Source of the DNA: Plazaster borealis
Lineage: Eukaryota; Echinodermata; Asteroidea; Forcipulatida; Labidiasteridae
DNA: 64,000 bases
NCBI GenBank assembly: GCA_021014325.1
Contig: CM037463.1
Span: 1-64,000 of the forward strand
Direction: 5' to 3'
This document shows, piece by piece, positions 13,790 to 25,587 of the stretch (positions are counted from its first letter, which is position 1; each line of letters begins with the position of its first letter). The notes beneath the pieces were generated by a model. It was not told where the DNA came from. It did not search any database and saw only the letters and a program-made list of their open reading frames with translations. The translations under genes and the position numbers were made by a program.

Positions 13790-14420
13790 GTCTAGTGGGT
13801 CTACTGGGTCTACTGGGGTTCTACTGTGTCTACTGGGGGTCAACTTGGGGTCTAATGGGTCTACTGGGTCTACTGGGAGTCTACTGGGTGTACTTGGTCT
13901 ACTGGGGGTTTACTGGGTCTACTGGGTCTACTGGGTCTACTAGGTCTACTGGGTCTACGGGTCTACTGGGGGTCTACTGGGTCTACTGGGTCTACTGGGT
14001 CTACTGGGGGTCTACTGGGTCTACTGGGGGTCTACTGGATGTACTGGGTCTACTGGGGGTCTACTGGGTCGTCTACTGAGGTCTACTGGGTCTACTGGGG
14101 GTCTACTGGGTCTACTTTATCTTCTGGGGTGTCTACTGGGTCAACTAGGTTTACTGGGGGTCTACTGGGTCTACTGGATCTACTGGGAGTCAACTTGGTC
14201 TACTGGAGTCTACTGGCAGTCTACTGGGTCTACTGGGTCTACTGGGTCTAGTGGGTCTACTGGGTCTACTGGGGTTCTACTGTGTCTACTGGGGGTCAAC
14301 TTGGGGTCTAATGGGTCTACTGGGTCTACTGGGAGTCTACTGGGTGTACTTGGTCTACTGGGGGTTTACTGGGTCTACTGGGTCTACTGGGTCTACTAGG
14401 TCTACTGGGTCTACGGGTCT
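13790..14420. repeat. 456-bp duplicated block within the minisatellite
   Basis: The block starting TCTAGTGGGTC, with the rare variants GGGGTTCTACTGTG, CAACTTGGGG and GGTGTACTTGG, occurs at about 13795 and again at about 14251, with the same order of variants. Confidence 0.75.
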
Positions 14421-15482
14421 ACTGGGATCTACTGGGTCTACTGGGAGTCTACTGGGTCTACTTGGTCTACTGGGTCTACTGGGGTCTACTGGGTCTACTG
14501 GGGTCTACTGGGTCTACTGGGTCTATTGAGTCTACTGGGTCTGCTTGGTCTACTGGGGGTTTATTGGGTCTGCTAGGTCTAGTGGAGTCTACTGGATCTA
14601 CTGGGTCTACTGGGGGTCTAGTGGGTCAACTAGGTCTACTGGGGGTCTACTGGGTCAACTAGGTCCACTTGGGGTCTACTGGGTCTACTGGGTCTACTGG
14701 GAATCTAATGGGTCTACTGGGTCTACTGGGGGTCTACTGGGTCTACTGTGTCTACTGGGTCTAATGGGTCTACTGGGTCTACTGGGGTCTACTGGGTCTA
14801 ATGGGAGTCTACTGGGTCTACATGGTCTACTGGGTCTACTGGGTCTACTGGGTCTACTGGGTCTACTGGGTCTACTGGGTCTACTGGGTCTACTGGGTCT
14901 ATTAAGTCTACTGGGTCTACTGGGTTTACTAGGGGTTTACTGGGTCTACTAGGTCTAGTGGGGTCTACTGGATCTACTGGGTCTACTGGGGGTCTAGCGG
15001 GTCAACTAGGTCTACTGGGGGTCTACTGGGTCAACTGGGTCTACTTGGGGTCTATGGGAGTCTACTGGGTCTACTGGGAGTCTACTTGGTCTACTGGGAG
15101 TCTACTGGGGTCTACTGGATCTACTGGGTCTACTTGGTCTACCTGGTCTACTGGGGGTCTACTTGGTCTATACTGTGTCTACTGGGGGTCTACTGGGTGT
15201 ACTTGTTCTACTGGGGTCTACTGTGTCTACTGGGTCTACTGGGGGTCTACTGGGTCTACTGGGGTCTACTGGGTCTACTGGGTCTACTGGGTCTACTGGA
15301 TCTACTTGGGTCTACAGGGTCTACTGGGTCTATTGTGGGTTTACTTGGTCTACTGGGGTCTAGTTGGTTTACTGTGTCTACTGGGGGTGTACTGGCTCTA
15401 CTGGGTCTACTGGGGTCCATTGGGTCTACTGGGTCTACTGGGGGTCTACTGGGGTGTACTGGGTCTACTGGGTCTACTTGGA

Positions 15483-15577
15483 GTTTGTTTGTTTGTTTGT
15501 TTGTTTGTTTGTTGGGATGTTTGTTTGTTTGTTTGTTGGGGTGTTTGTTTGTTTGTTTGTTGGGGTGTTTGTTTGTT
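15483..15577. repeat. TTTG tetranucleotide array with 24-25 bp super-period
   Basis: Runs of GTTT units are separated by GTTGGGATG or GTTGGGGTG, giving a 24-25 bp repeat of a repeat. The array directly abuts the end of the 9-bp minisatellite. Confidence 0.9.
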
Positions 15578-15856
15578 TTGTTTCCATTCATACTTTCATG
15601 ATCAATACATAGTAACAAAACATAATAAAAAGAAGGGGAAAAAAGAATGTTCGTTATAATAATAACAGTATGAATGGGGGTGTCATCCTGAGAAGGACTG
15701 ACCTTCTGTGGTAGGAGCACCTAAAACTGCTGTCAACAATTAAATAACATGTAAAGTTATTCTCAACATGGAAAGAGTACATAATAGCCCAGTGAAAGTA
15801 AATTAAGAGCACATTCACATAATAGCAACATACATAGGTTTCTGCATAAATAAAAA

Positions 15857-18290
15857 CTAATTACTGCCTCGTTGTGATTGCAGACAGGAATAACAATTAA
15901 GTTTCATACACACAAAATTATCATACTTGGACAAATAGAACTCCTTGAGATGCTTCACACAAACTGTTCTGGAGGAATTAACAACATCATTTCTAATATT
16001 GTAAGGAAGAGAATTAACAATTTCTGGTAAATTATATCGATAGTTAGCAGATGACGCATTCACTCTACAAGTAGCAGCTGAATGAATAAGATGTTGTTGT
16101 CTAGTGGAGTACGAATGGATATTTTCATTTAAGGGAAAGAATGTTTGGCTGCTTATATTAAGAGGAAGTAACTTATGAAAATAATCATAATAGTGAGTAG
16201 CAATTGAACATTGTAAAGATACTCAAACATAAGAATTTTAAATTTGTTACAAAGGGGGATAGTGCGAGTGCTATACTTGGCATGACAGGCATTTCTAAAA
16301 CACTTCTTCTGTAATGTAATAAGTCTGGCAAATAATGAAGGATAAATCTTAATCACACCACCCCATGCTAAAATACCATAATTTAAATAAGAGTTAACCA
16401 GAGTGTTACAAAGGGCCAAGCTGTCTTTAGTTCAAAAAAAGTTCTTTGTTCTATTAATAATGTAATTAGCTTTAGAAACCTTACTACAAACTGAAGCAAT
16501 CTGCTCTTTCCATAACATATTTTTGTCCGTTTCAAGACCCAAGAACCTAGTACAAGAGACCTTATTCAGAAAAGTGTTTTCCAGATATAAAGAAACTTCG
16601 GGCAAATGCAGTTCCCTCTGCTTGGATGAATAGCAAATATAATACTTTTTTCCTGGATGAACCTTCAACCTATTGGCTCTAAACCACTCTTGCAGAATCA
16701 ATAACTCATTATTAACGATATCAGCCAACCTAGATATGTCTCTACAAGATGCAAAAAGAGTGGTGTCATCAGCAAATAATACAGGTTTTAAGAAAGAACA
16801 GCACAATGGTAAGTCATTTACATAAATAAGGAATAACAATGGTCCTAGAGTAGACCCTCTTGTGGGACTCCTCAATAAATTTCACAAGTAGTTGATTTAA
16901 CTCCATTCATAACAACATACTGCCTACGATTGATAAGATAACTAGCAAACCATTCAAGTGGAATACCCCCGAATTCCATAGTGATGTAACTTAATAAGAA
17001 GTAAATCATGACTTACTGTATCAAAAGCTTTTTTAAAATCCAGAAAAATGCCGACAGAAATATCAGGGGTGGTGTTACAAGCATCAGTTAAATTATTGTA
17101 AAAGTCAAGCATAGCGTGTACAGTAGTTCTACCTGAACGAAATCCATATTGACTCGGAGAAAACAACTTATTAGATTTAAAAAAACAATGAAACTCTCTT
17201 ATACATCAATCTTTCGAGAACTAAGTAAAGAAATGGGCCGGTAATTGCCTGGATATCTGTACATCACCTTTTTTTTTTAAATAGGAACAACTTTTGCGGT
17301 TTTGACATATGAGGAAAAATTCCCTGACCAAAAGAAGCATTAAATATGCTTGCTAAGGGAAAAAAATAATATCAACAACTTCCTTCAAAACAGAATTGCT
17401 TATTTCATCAGGGCCAGAACTGCTCTTACATTTAAATTGCGAAACAATCTCAACTATTTCTTGAGGGTCGGTAGGACTCACAAAAAGACTATTATTATTA
17501 AAATTAACAAAATTAAGATAGTAATTGCAGTCCTTAGTAGCTTCAGGAACTGTCTGACACGTAGTTTCTCCTGTGTAACAAAAATGATTATTAAAAGCAT
17601 CTGTAACATTTTTAGGATCGGTAATTAAGTTATTATTCAAAATAATACCACTCAAGTTCCCAAAAGAATGTTTAGGCTCACGTTTAATCATAGTGTTGAG
17701 AAAACATTATTGTATTTCTCATAGAATGCCAGCTTGGTCTGACTCTTATATCTATTTACATAGTGCTTTTGTTTGTTGTGGCATGATGTCAATAAACCCA
17801 AAGTCATCCAATAAGGAGCTCTAAATGATCGTCGTTGAGAAGGTTTTTTATGAACAAGTGGAAATGATAAATCAAATGCTGAATGCCAAATAACGTTAAA
17901 GGCAGTTAATTTCAGGTCTGGATCTTCTGCTTCAAAAACTCTAGACCAGTTAACAGTTGAAAGTAGTCTACGAAAAGCTTGCCGGTTAGCAGAATTAAAA
18001 GTTTTATAAGTACATTCCGAATCAGGTGATAACTGCAAACCTTGAGCCTTTTCAAATGCATTATAAGGAGATGATCAGAGAGATCACTTTTTATAATAAA
18101 GGAGGCCGCTTTACTATTCACTCTGTTCGTAAAAATATTATCGATCAGTGAAAAGGAATTTAGGATAGGGTCAATACGAGTAGGCCTTAAAATCATAGGA
18201 ACAAAATTGCCAGCAAAAAGAATATCAATGAGTTCACTAACGAAGTTTCCATTGAGGACTGACTCCCATAATAGACTGTGCAAGTCTCGC
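15857..18290 (-). pseudogene. Jockey/CR1-type non-LTR retrotransposon, 5'-truncated and multiply broken
   Basis: These are remains of ORF2 of a LINE. In coding order on the - strand: the end of an AP-type endonuclease (SDLSDH near 18085-18071; upstream catalytic parts are missing), a linker, then reverse transcriptase motifs. The RT motifs are YGFRSGRTTVHA (near 17150), LDFKKAFDTVSHD (near 17040), GPLLFLIYVNDLP and the FADD active-site box (about 16776-16765). A C-terminal tail ends at a stop at 15857. At least six frame changes or stops split it (breaks near 18030, 17690, 17350-17170, 16950-16880, 16425 and 16150-16065), so it cannot encode a working protein. The missing 5' half is usual for incompletely reverse-transcribed LINE copies. 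The assignment to jockey/CR1-like rather than another clade is tentative. Confidence 0.85.
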
Positions 18291-21200
18291 GCGTATCGGA
18301 ACGAGAAAACACGTCAAACAAAGAACATTTTTTCCTCTGAAATCAAATCTTTGTTTTAAATTATATTTAATGATAAAATCTGAACAACAAAAATACTCAT
18401 TACATGTTTATAAAATCAGTTCAATTTTTTATAATAAATACACAAATAATGTATTAATTATTATTGAACCAAAATTAAAACTCTGTGACAAGGATGCTTA
18501 TTTGATAATTATTAACTTTTCATAACGACGAAGATACTCTGACTACCCAGGAATCTGCCGGTCGCCGGGCTGGAAGAAGTCCGGTAGGGACCTAGTCTTG
18601 GTTCCAAGACCTTCGCGCCGAAATGGATCCATTCCAACAACGCATCGAAATGGATCAATTCCAACAACAGAGGGCGTTACTATCCTTGGTTCGATTTAGC
18701 TTCACAGACAGTCATCAATCCTGCATCAAACGCGATGAATTCATGAAGAAAAGCGCGCCCTCTGTTGGGATTTCAAACGCGATGAATTCGAGAATAAAAG
18801 CGCGCTCTCTGCTATCGGGTTATCACGAATATGAGATAGTGACGTCTTGGACCAAGACTAGTATGACCGATGATGTCAAAATTTCGAGCAAGGAGTACAG
18901 CGCCCCAGTTACTGGGTCTAGGGCTCGGGGTCAGTTAAGCTAGTGCCAATGTTTTCAAGCCTAACACATCAGAGGGTATTTTAGCAAATCAATTAATTAT
19001 TTCAAATATTTTTTTCAGGATAATTAATTTGCTAATTAAATAACAAATTCTTTTTGCCTTTCGCTGCACCACCTGACTGTTTTCTACGTACAGTGGGTAT
19101 CAGGAGCTTCACTAGACTGTTGTTTCTTTACACCATTAAAGCCAAAACGACTGCAAGCATGTTCTTTATATACTAAGCTTGAAATGTGCGGTGACGATGA
19201 TGCCTGCAGCTAGCTGAAGTTATTGATTGACATTTAATAGCTTCTTTGCTTTGCATAGTCATCTTCAATCATTCACTTGATATGAATATTGCATACATTA
19301 CAATTCATGTACTCTGTCTGGTCACGCCTCAAAAATAGCAATGTCCAAGACCTTGGTGGGATCTGGTTGTCGGTGGGGGAAATAACACTAGTCACAGCGC
19401 CCTCTATGTTTATTAATTACAAACGTGTACATTGAGTGCGGGTGGTTTTGTGTTTTTGGAAACACCATGGTCTTGGCACCAAGACTAAGTTCAACCATGG
19501 AAACCCGCTCGCGGGTACGTGCCACTCAACTTAAATATGACAAGTCATCAATGACCTCGTTGAGGGCGCTGTTTTGGTCTTGTGACTTCATGTGAAAGGG
19601 GTCTGTATGTGGATCAAGGATGGATGCATCCCACTAATTAAACTCCCATAGCATATAGTGCAAAATGCTAAATATTCAAAAAATACTATTACAAAAAATA
19701 CTCAGAAGTCTCACAGCTTTTTACAGTAAAGGGAAAATTATCCATCGACTCTTGACGTTTTATCCTCTGCTCAATTTGAAATGGGAGTCCTATGGCCCGT
19801 CGAATTATTCTCCCTCCAAATTTCAAAACGTGCATCAATCTTGAAAAAATTCCCCTACACCTCTGGGCAAATAATGACAATTTTTTCAGGGCCTGTCATC
19901 TCAAATACCTCAAGTTGGAAGTAAACAACCCCCAGGTCACAATATTGGGCAACATTTGTAAACTGTACCCCTTTTATTCCATGCTCTCAAATCTGTCCAA
20001 TACAGAAAATTTAAAAGGCCTACAAAATAGTAATGAGTCTGATGCTCTGTTTTCTCACTATTTAGTGGGGTGAGTCAATGTCTTTGTTCTGGGTGCAAGT
20101 CAGAGCCATTCAACCTTAAACTGCCGTATTAGGAGGGATCACACCAAGTTTACAATACAACCTGGGAAGCAGCAGTACATGGATCACCTACACTTACAGA
20201 GTCAAACATCTTCAAAAGTAATTACAACCAAACGTGACTATTTTACAAGGAAGATGTGTGTGCAATGCACACATTTTAATGGTTCTCCATGGGAAAAAAT
20301 GGGGCAGTTCCCTTAAAACTCTCTCATACCCCAACTATTATACAAAATAGTAGAGATGGTGCGTTAAACCTGCCTTGAGAGTATAATGAGGGTTTCTGCA
20401 TCAGGTTACGTGACATAACTTGTATGCCAGAATCTCTCCAAATTATACCTAATATATATACAATGGCAACCAGCAACCCTATAAATGTACAATCAGTCAT
20501 AGTTGCTCCACTCTTTAATATAAAACCTCTTTTAATATCGGACTGTCATTTTATTCCTTATGATACCAAATAGTGGTGAGTGGATGTATACATCCTAAAT
20601 AAGAAGCTTCTGAAGATGAATAAGGATTTAATAATTGGTTACAAATGGTTTTTCCACAGGTTATGTATAACAAAACTGACCATTTAACCTGAACCTCGCT
20701 TAGCGCAACAAGATGCAAACGTACAAGTTGTTGCATGTGTTTGTTAATCCTACAAATACATTGTATAATAATCTTTTTAAAAATGTAGGTGATGGTTCCA
20801 GAAAAGGAGCCAGTTGATGTATCATTTATGCTTTGACTTGATGCAGGCCTGATATTAATTTTTTGTATTTTCAAGGCATTTTTCCTATAGTAAAGGGAAC
20901 CTCTATGATGGCAATTTCTATTGGAACATTTCAAGGGGCATCAAGGAAATGACCAGGGGCGTGGAGGCGAGTGCCTCCATGCCCCTGTGTGAAGTATCAG
21001 ACCATCACAAGTATGCTATAGTCCTCCTCTTCAAAATGAGATAAATACAGTGTACACATTAAGATTAAACTAATGTTTATCTCTGCAATGCTAAATCCTT
21101 AAATTTGTGAGATATAATAATAAATAAAAATTCTAGCAGTTGTGTTGCAGTGGGCAGGCCGTTCATTTTTCTGCCTTGTTATTGCATATAACAGAGTGCC

Positions 21201-23830
21201 CATGAGATGTCTGTTTAGGGTTAGATTGTAGTCTGATACTAATTGTATTAACGAAGTGCACATCAATTGCAGTCATTAAAAGAGAAAAAGGCAGGTTTAC
21301 ACATGTAATACAAGTCAACACTGTACACCTGTGGAAAAAGTAACTGTTTGCCAACAATGCGAATCATGTACACATCTTCTTGTACTGTACATCCTATATA
21401 CACCTATGTACAACTTAGTTTTTAATATATTTGATGTCATTCATGTATTTCCCTTTACTTGTTTATTTTTTTATACAATATTTTGTGACAAGAGAAAACT
21501 GGGTGCTACACAATCGAAGCACATGCCGATATCAAACACTTATATAATCTGCACAAACCAAAGAGGACTTTAATGTAGAACTATTTGGACTGAGATACTA
21601 TTAACTTTTTTGATAAATTACTTAGCAAACAAAATTATCTTTAAATAATACAAAAACTGCGAAATCTTTATTCATGAATCAAACTAACAATATTTAGTAA
21701 CTTCTGCTACGTTTTGGGGGGTTTTTCCATCAATATATCTTGTTTGTTTTCTGTTAAGATTTGGCTAGATTTGGCTACATCTTGAAACTTCATATTTTGA
21801 TTATAATTCCATAAAGTGGCCAAACAGAAAGTGAACTATAAATGTATTCCACTACAGCAACATGTATTTTGCCTACATAAATATCAACAATTTCGGTGTA
21901 GAAAAAAACGTACAAGGAAGTATTATGTTATCAGTACACTGGGTGACAAGGAGGAAAAGATTAAAGCAGAAACCAACGGGACCAAGCTCATTCATAAATT
22001 GACATTTCAAAATCTTAATGGGAAAGCTGGTCTACTACAAACTCATGCTGATCAGTCACACCTGTCTGACAATTAAACAGAAGTTTTTATTGCATGAGGG
22101 CACATTCTACTGCAAATTTCCTTGCATCAAAATGACAGTTATATCTTATTGTTACTGCCTGTATGTTGTTTTCTTGTATCAATGGCCAAATAATAATAAT
22201 AATAATAATGACAACATTACACTGATAAAAAAGTTTGTTTTACCTTTTTTGCATCACATAAATTTGATTCGCACACGCCCTCACACGGTCCAAAATACTG
22301 TGAATTGAATAATTACAGTCACCCTTGTGGTTAAATCTTTTTTCCCTGTCACAATACCATACCAAAGGTTCAGTGAAAACGGACATTGGCACCAAACATT
22401 ATATTATTCATCAAATATACAGTGTGCAAGTGGTAAAAGAAAATATCCGAAAACTGAAACAAGTGGAATTGCTTTAACAGTCATTATATAAATGTAATAA
22501 TAGTTTTAGATATTTTTTGTTGTTTATGTTTATAAAAAACCAGCTGCACAATGCTAAACCCACAGGCTAAATATCAATTTGTAACAACATTGCTTTACAT
22601 CACATGTTTATTAAGATGGGGATAGGGGAATGCTTTTTTCCCCCTTTGATTAATCTAACGCTGAAACAAATGTCAATACTATCACAGTGCTAAAAACAAC
22701 CCAAAAGAAGAAAAAGGATACTGCATCAGACGGTAATGTTTACAAAGGAACATTGTCAAATGCAGAGGGGAGAGTCACTGCTGACAAAAAAGTCTGCAAC
22801 TGGGATCCAGGTTTTATGAGGTAATTGAAATGATGGCATTTCCACCTTTTGGTAACCCCTGGAGTTATAGATTCCAAAGAACTTTTGGGAACAGTATCCT
22901 CAGCGCTAGAGAAGTAGATTAAAGAGCCTGCCTTCAAAAAGTCTGAATTCAGATAAAAGTCTGATGATTGATTCAGTGCAGACAATACTGTGTGGTATGG
23001 CTGATACTGTGCGTAGCTGGCTTGATAAACTTCCCCATAAGGCTTATGTAGATTTGTTAAGATGCAGAATTGGTATGACTTATTTATGTCATCTCACACA
23101 TCTGCAGCATGCATCTACATTTGCGATAGAACTACATTGCTGCAGATGTTTTTACCGTCATAACAAATGTGTGCTAAGAATGGTAAATTTAGAGACTGAA
23201 AAACCCCATGACAACTATACAGACATTAACCAGACTAGATACTTTGTTACGAGTGACTACGAGTTGATGCACAAGCTTCCCTTTTCCAAAAGTAAATAGA
23301 ATCATTTCATTACATAAATGTTTTGTCTCTGCTTTCATATAAGTCAGGGCAGGGCTCAAAATATCCACTGTACCACTGGCCAGAGTCCAGCAATATCAAA
23401 TTGGGCCAAGTTGTGCTGTCTAAGTGTTTTTTCCGAACACATATTATTTTATAAGACTGACTGATTGTACATATAAGAATTTCAATACCAAACCTCATAA
23501 TAGTTCAGCAAATATATAAATTTTAAGAAACTTTTCTTGTTCAGTGAAAATTTTGAGCTACAAGACCGATTGTCTAATGGAAATTTCATTAAAAGTTAAG
23601 CTGTGGCCAACAGAGGTGGCCAACAGGGCCCTTTTTCATGATGCCGATAATACATGTCTAGTGGGAAAACTAAGATCCGTACATGCAAATAATTTCTACT
23701 TAGTTGGGAAGTACGTCAGCACCGCCTGCAACAATTGATAATGACATCAACCATGCATGCAAATACGGTACCCAACCCATGTTATTACATAAGGATTGTT
23801 AAGCACTGATTTTCCCTCTCCTTACAATGG
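18291..23830. other. AT-rich intergenic DNA without a recognised gene
   Basis: No reading frame here resembles a known protein. Local features are short direct repeats around GAAATGGATC at 18622-18670 and GCGATGAATTC at 18733-18790. There are several GTCTTGG/CCAAGAC inverted pairs (18597, 18848, 19470), recurrent GCGCCCTCT tracts (18755, 19397), and an AAT microsatellite at 22190-22210. KANSL1 transcripts could extend into the right side if a distal polyadenylation site is used. Confidence 0.5.
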
Positions 23831-24040
23831 ACTGTATAGACGATGTGACCTCTGTTTACATTCAAACCGCCCTCTGTTGACAAAACACTCGTTTCCGCCG
23901 GGCAAGAAGACGCGTACTCATGGTAACATTGGATGTCCTTTATAGCTGGCTGTCTGTACACAAAGGTTTTGCCCGGCGACATGCGCGCGCATCATGTTAT
24001 GGTTTTCGAATGACGTCAGAAGTCACATCGTCTATACACT
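23831..24040. mobile_element. MITE-like nested hairpin
   Basis: A perfect 17-bp inverted pair TGTATAGACGATGTGAC lies at 23833-23849 and 24022-24038. An inner 10-bp inverted pair CGCCGGGCAA lies at 23896-23905 and 23969-23978. The length of about 210 bp, non-coding content and nested symmetry fit a non-autonomous DNA transposon. A target duplication is not evident. Confidence 0.6.
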
Positions 24041-24580
24041 GCCAAGTGGGCTCCCTGCACACACACACCCAGTATTGAAGTGAATTGTTGGATTGGGTAC
24101 AAATAGACATTTATCATTGGCATCTGTTGTGTATTTCTCCCATTAAAATTAGTGCAGCCAAGCTGAGGCTGGGAGGGCAAATAGTCTGTCCATTTGTGGT
24201 ATGGATTTGAATCAGTAGGTATTTTCAACCCTCCTTGTACCAGACTGCCGCAAAGTACAATACCTTCCAGGCTAGCACTGGGTGGGGGGGTGGTGCATGG
24301 ATTACAGGGTGCTTTCAAAAGATTTGATTTTTCAGTAGAAATAAATAACTGCCCTCCATTGAGATTGAGGTTTAGGTGGCCACTACAAAATAATATCAAG
24401 TTTCACTAATGCATAGGAATAACTCTAGCGTGCAAGTCATACGCTTTTAAATAGAGTAAAGGATTAAAGGGCACTGACGGTGAACAAATTTAGTTTTAAA
24501 AATTTAACTTCAAAGTGTAATTGAACAGTAATACAACAAAGCAAGAAACAAGTTATGTTGAAACTTGAACCTTGACTTCA

Positions 24581-24594
24581 TTTATTTATTTATT
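24581..24594 (-). promoter_or_regulatory. Candidate KANSL1 polyadenylation signals
   Basis: On the - strand this is a run of overlapping AATAAA hexamers about 240 bp past the KANSL1 stop codon. The position suits a short 3' untranslated region, but a more distal site cannot be excluded. Confidence 0.4.
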
Positions 24595-24831
24595 TTTTTG
24601 ATTTATTTTTTTCGTTATCAACATCTTGCTTATTTAATTTTTAGTCAATCAATTTATATTTTTTTAATTAATTTTTTTTTGTTGTCTTCTTTCAAATCAC
24701 AGACTTGTTGAAATGTTTGGGAAACATTTGGTGCAGTACACAATAGTAAAACATACCATGGCTGGTGTGGAGGGTCTTTTTTGTCGTAGTAGAGAGGAAC
24801 TACTTGAGCGCAAATTCCTCATGAGCAACCC

Positions 24832-25587
24832 TCACCTTTTTGCTAATCGTAAGACTATTGAGCTACGCTGTTTGTCCGGGGACACCACTGTCCATTCGGG
24901 GTCGTTGGGGTCATCAATCTCCTCTGGACCTGACGATTCTTCAAGCATCTCCAGAGGGCTGTTTCTTGAAGATCCACTCTCTAGTTTGATGTTGTTCACT
25001 GCATTCTTAGTTACCTCGGCAACGTCTTCTGTTGTTAAATTGTCCATCTCATTTTCCTCTGAAACCTCTTGCACCGAACCCAACTCCACAATATCAAATT
25101 CATCCAGGGGGAACTTCCTGTGGGGCCAGGGGTTCTCCACATAGCCAAGCTCTTCAAAGCTGCCCACCATCGAGTTCTCTAGATTGGTGTCACTTGCGCT
25201 GGACGATCTACGCTTCTCCCATGAACTAGTTCTCATGCGATGGGTGGTGCAGCTACTGCTACTCAACAAGGGGGCACCACTCGGGCTCAACGCATCCTGG
25301 GTGGTTAGCGGGGATGGGGCATTAGACGAGTTCACACTGGAAGGCAGGCTTTGCTCAAATAGATTAGCATCCGGAGAGTAAGGCTCTGGTGTGCCACCCT
25401 GACTGTTGTTGCGGGATCGACGTGCCCCTCGGCGGTGGTGTGTATGTGTCTGATTGGCCAGGATCGTCAGGTATTTCTGACGCTCAGTGACCTCACATTT
25501 TGCGTGGCGCTCAGTGATCTCTGTATCTGACAAGTTCTCCTCTCCTTCCTCTTCTTCCAGGGGTTCCTCTTCCTTTTCTGCCAATTT
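24832..25587 (-). CDS. KANSL1: KANSL1 terminal coding exon (end of PEHE domain and C-terminal tail)
   Basis: The acceptor TTTTGTAG precedes 25587 and the exon joins in phase 0. It opens with an acidic stretch, then [20 protein letters not shown], which completes the PEHE region. A Ser/Pro-rich tail contains [17 protein letters not shown]. The TGA at 24834-24832 follows RLAKR. The stop overlaps the sequence AAAAAG|GTGAGG, which also resembles a splice donor, so an alternative 3' exon is possible. Confidence 0.88.
   Translation of the reverse strand, partial: KLAEKEEEPLEEEEGEENLSDTEITERHAKCEVTERQKYLTILANQTHTHHRRGARRSRNNSQGGTPEPYSPDANLFEQSLPSSVNSSNAPSPLTTQDALSPSGAPLLSSSSCTTHRMRTSSWEKRRSSSASDTNLENSMVGSFEELGYVENPWPHRKFPLDEFDIVELGSVQEVSEENEMDNLTTEDVAEVTKNAVNNIKLESGSSRNSPLEMLEESSGPEEIDDPNDPEWTVVSPDKQRSSIVLRLAKR

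Larger units (their letters stand above)
2614..15480. repeat. 12.9 kb minisatellite, 9-bp unit TCTACTGGG
   Basis: An uninterrupted tandem array of TCTACTGGG with roughly 1,300-1,430 units. Common variants carry four or five Gs (10- and 11-bp units). Others carry single changes: TCTTCTGGG, TCAACTGGG, TCTACAGGG followed by CGTTTGCTGGG, TCTAATGGG, TCTACCGGG. On the + strand all three frames of the plain unit are open (GST, GLL and VYW repeats). On the - strand two are open (SRP, VDP) and one has a stop. The many long reading frames here are therefore composition artefacts and no product is claimed. The array starts directly after gag codons and ends against a TTTG array. Larger repeat blocks are listed separately. 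Confidence 0.97.

Noticed and set aside
2599..15601. Dozens of Gly/Ser/Thr, Val-Tyr-Trp and Leu-Leu-Gly repeat reading frames as a repetitive protein (silk- or collagen-like)
   Set aside because: They occur in all three + frames and two - frames and follow automatically from a 9-bp unit without stops. They have no conserved start, no flanking coding context and no frame preference.
15256..15720. - strand frame of 154 codons rich in Pro/Asn/Lys-Gln
   Set aside because: It is the reverse reading of the TTTG array and the end of the 9-bp array.
18623..18943. + strand reading frame of 106 codons
   Set aside because: Made largely of short direct repeats (GAAATGGATC, GCGATGAATTC) and GCGCCCTCT tracts; no family resemblance.
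20551..20934. - strand reading frame of 127 codons downstream of KANSL1
   Set aside because: No recognisable domain, no splice context and AT-rich composition; chance frame.
22964..23299. + strand reading frame of 111 codons with several Cys/His
   Set aside because: No consistent zinc-finger spacing and no neighbours in frame; not supported.
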